Source: an uncultured Candidatus Saccharibacteria bacterium
Lineage (GTDB): Bacteria > Patescibacteriota > Saccharimonadia > Saccharimonadales > Saccharimonadaceae
Length of the DNA stretch: 6,142 nt
Reading direction: 5' to 3'
NCBI GenBank assembly: GCA_915070155.1
Contig: CAJZFK010000045.1
Coordinates: 1-6,142 of the forward strand
The notes beneath the pieces were generated by a model that made no database searches, was not told the DNA's origin, and saw only the letters and a program-made list of their open reading frames with translations. Shown here in pieces: positions 5,024 through 6,142 of this stretch; within the stretch, counting starts at the first letter, position 1; each line of letters opens with the position of its first letter. A program made the position numbers and the translations under genes.

Positions 5024-5027
5024 ATCA

Positions 5028-6029
5028 TTATAATGTTCGGAAGAATTTAACAAAAATGTCTTCTAGCTTTTCCCGCTGAGCCACACCGCTTGCCATAAAT
5101 TGTTTGACACCAGGCGTTGCGTTTACCTCTATTACGCCGTATTCGCTATCTGATTGCGTAATATCCTTACACGCCAAATCAACCCCACATATTCGTAAAT
5201 CAAAGATTCTTGCCACCCTGACAGCTAGATCTCGCCACCGCTGATGCATAACTTCACCGACATCAACTGGCGTTCCTCCTGCTGATAAATTTGATATATC
5301 CATCAAACGAACATCTGCGCCTTCCGGTATAATATCGGTCATAGACAGACCCATTTTCCTTAATTTATTCATAATTATAGGTAGCTGCCTTTCAAAATGT
5401 ATATCTCTACCAGAATCTACCAAGGTCTTATGTTTCAAATCAATTAGCTGTTTTAAATTACTTACTCCATCACCCTTAACAGAAAAAGGTCGTCTCTCAT
5501 AGGCATTAACTACCTCATCATCAAAAACCAATATGCGATAGTCAGGCATTTTTAATTCTTCTTCAATGACAGCTACTTTAACACGCTCCTCGTTATACTG
5601 ATTAAGAAGCTTATCAAGTTCTTCAGCGGTTTCAACTCTAGCTACACCAACTCCTTGAGAACCTCTGCTAGGTTTAACATAGACAGGAAATCCTAAAGAT
5701 TTATCAATATAGCCAAGGGCTTCTTTTGTGTCACGCATAGAGTGATTAAACTGCTGACGGTCTGATTGACGCAGCATATCCGCCCACCAAGGTAAAAGAA
5801 ATTCAGAACCTCTTGCACAATCTATGCCATTTTCTCTAAGCAAAAACTTTGTATACCCCTTATCATTAGCTAATTGCTCTGCACTTCCTGAATTAAACCC
5901 AGGATCATGTCCATATAAAACTCTGTGTTCTCCAGAATTATACTCAATTGACGCCACATACCCATATTCAGGTTCGACAATAATATCTTTTATCTCTGGT
6001 AGCTTACCAGCATTATATGCGTCTATCAA
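5028..6029 (-). CDS. ATP-grasp domain ligase (cyanophycin synthetase / D-Ala-D-Ala ligase-like)
   Basis: This 333-residue protein (from the TTG at 6029) has a full ATP-grasp fold, which joins a carboxylate to an amine through an acyl-phosphate. It has the lead-in helix DKGYTKFLLRENGI (56-69), the ATP-binding Lys in VYVKP (K119), and the Gly-rich loop SRGSQGVGV (121-129). Next come the hinge acids IEEEL (155-159), PDYRILV (162-168), KGDG (185-188), and the metal/ATP residues GVDLACKD (282-289) and EVNATPG (301-307, E301 and N303). The substrate is unknown; the family spans peptide, glutathione and polyamino-acid ligases. The TTG start has no ribosome-binding site. The frame remains open upstream and reads DILEGIIETRKHYTYLINI, which looks like genuine coding sequence, so the true N-terminus may lie near 6083 or be lost. 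The tRNA-Ser gene ends at 6090, and the two may be cotranscribed. Confidence 0.88.
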   Translation of the reverse strand: MIDAYNAGKLPEIKDIIVEPEYGYVASIEYNSGEHRVLYGHDPGFNSGSAEQLANDKGYTKFLLRENGIDCARGSEFLLPWWADMLRQSDRQQFNHSMRDTKEALGYIDKSLGFPVYVKPSRGSQGVGVARVETAEELDKLLNQYNEERVKVAVIEEELKMPDYRILVFDDEVVNAYERRPFSVKGDGVSNLKQLIDLKHKTLVDSGRDIHFERQLPIIMNKLRKMGLSMTDIIPEGADVRLMDISNLSAGGTPVDVGEVMHQRWRDLAVRVARIFDLRICGVDLACKDITQSDSEYGVIEVNATPGVKQFMASGVAQREKLEDIFVKFFRTL

Positions 6030-6089
6030 AATATTGATTAAGTACGTATAATGTTTTCTTGTTTCTATAATACCCTCTAAAATATCTCT

Positions 6090-6142
6090 TGGCGGAAGGA
6101 GAGGGATTCGAACCCTCGAACAGATTGCTCCGTTACACGCGT
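6090..6142 (-). tRNA. tRNA-Ser, 3' portion (5' half beyond the window)
   Basis: The minus strand carries a T arm, GAGGG-TTCGAAT-CCCTC. It is followed by acceptor strand TCCTTCC, discriminator G and an encoded CCA (6092-6090). Before the T arm is a long variable arm: AACGGA and TCTGTT pair over six positions, one of them G-U, around a GCAA loop. A long variable arm with discriminator G indicates serine rather than leucine, which has A. The anticodon is outside the window, so the isoacceptor is unknown. Confidence 0.9.

Noticed and set aside
5024..5027. Bidirectional terminator between the convergent FolC-like fragment and the ATP-grasp gene
   Set aside because: Only four bases separate the stops, and no stem with a T run is visible on either side.
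4856..5053. 65-codon minus-strand frame opposite the FolC-like fragment
   Set aside because: It has no family resemblance and overlaps the end of the ATP-grasp gene. The plus-strand frame has clear FolC similarity.
5824..6051. 75-codon plus-strand frame opposite the ATP-grasp gene
   Set aside because: It is antisense to a clearly coding region and lacks a ribosome site.

Overview
The window looks like a small-genome, moderately AT-rich bacterium. A Patescibacteria (CPR) lineage, perhaps Saccharibacteria, is my best guess. That rests on the overall style of the proteins (compact class Ic ribonucleotide reductase operon, cyanophycin-synthetase-like ATP-grasp protein), not on a marker gene, so it is an inference.

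Almost everything is on the minus strand; read right to left. At 6090-6142 is the 3' part of a tRNA-Ser gene. Directly behind it is an ATP-grasp ligase gene (5028-6029) whose reading frame stays open back to the tRNA. Facing it on the plus strand is a 44-codon fragment resembling the C-terminus of folylpolyglutamate synthase (4889-5023). Next comes the core of the window, a ribonucleotide reductase (RNR) operon: nrdA (2288-4690), nrdB (1297-2274) and a small FMN-binding split-barrel protein (887-1282). A 57-residue protein ending in Cys-Asp-Gly-Cys-Glu follows (656-829). The stretch 118-655 has no convincing gene. It holds a hairpin, an NrdR-type promoter and an elaborate inverted-repeat structure that looks like an RNA ending in an intrinsic terminator. 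The first 39 codons of an unrecognised protein run off the left edge (1-117).

The most unusual observation concerns how the RNR is re-reduced. NrdA keeps its active-site cysteines, radical-path tyrosines and N-terminal ATP-cone, but has no cysteine after residue 532. It therefore lacks the C-terminal cysteine pair that class I large subunits use to accept electrons from thioredoxin or glutaredoxin. The 57-residue protein has only two cysteines, and they sit in exactly such a tail-like C-terminus. It has its own promoter carrying the same paired NrdR-box layout as the nrdA promoter. I propose that it is a detached redox tail acting in trans.

Three promoters (about 4835, 894 and 538, all minus strand) share one layout: -35, NrdR box inside the spacer, -10, then a second box 32-33 bp away. 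The first drives nrdAB and the flavin protein, the second the tail protein, and the third the structured RNA and possibly the left-edge gene. NrdB has the Glu/Phe signature of the class Ic (Mn/Fe, tyrosyl-radical-free) type. No nrdR, thioredoxin or thioredoxin reductase gene lies in the window.
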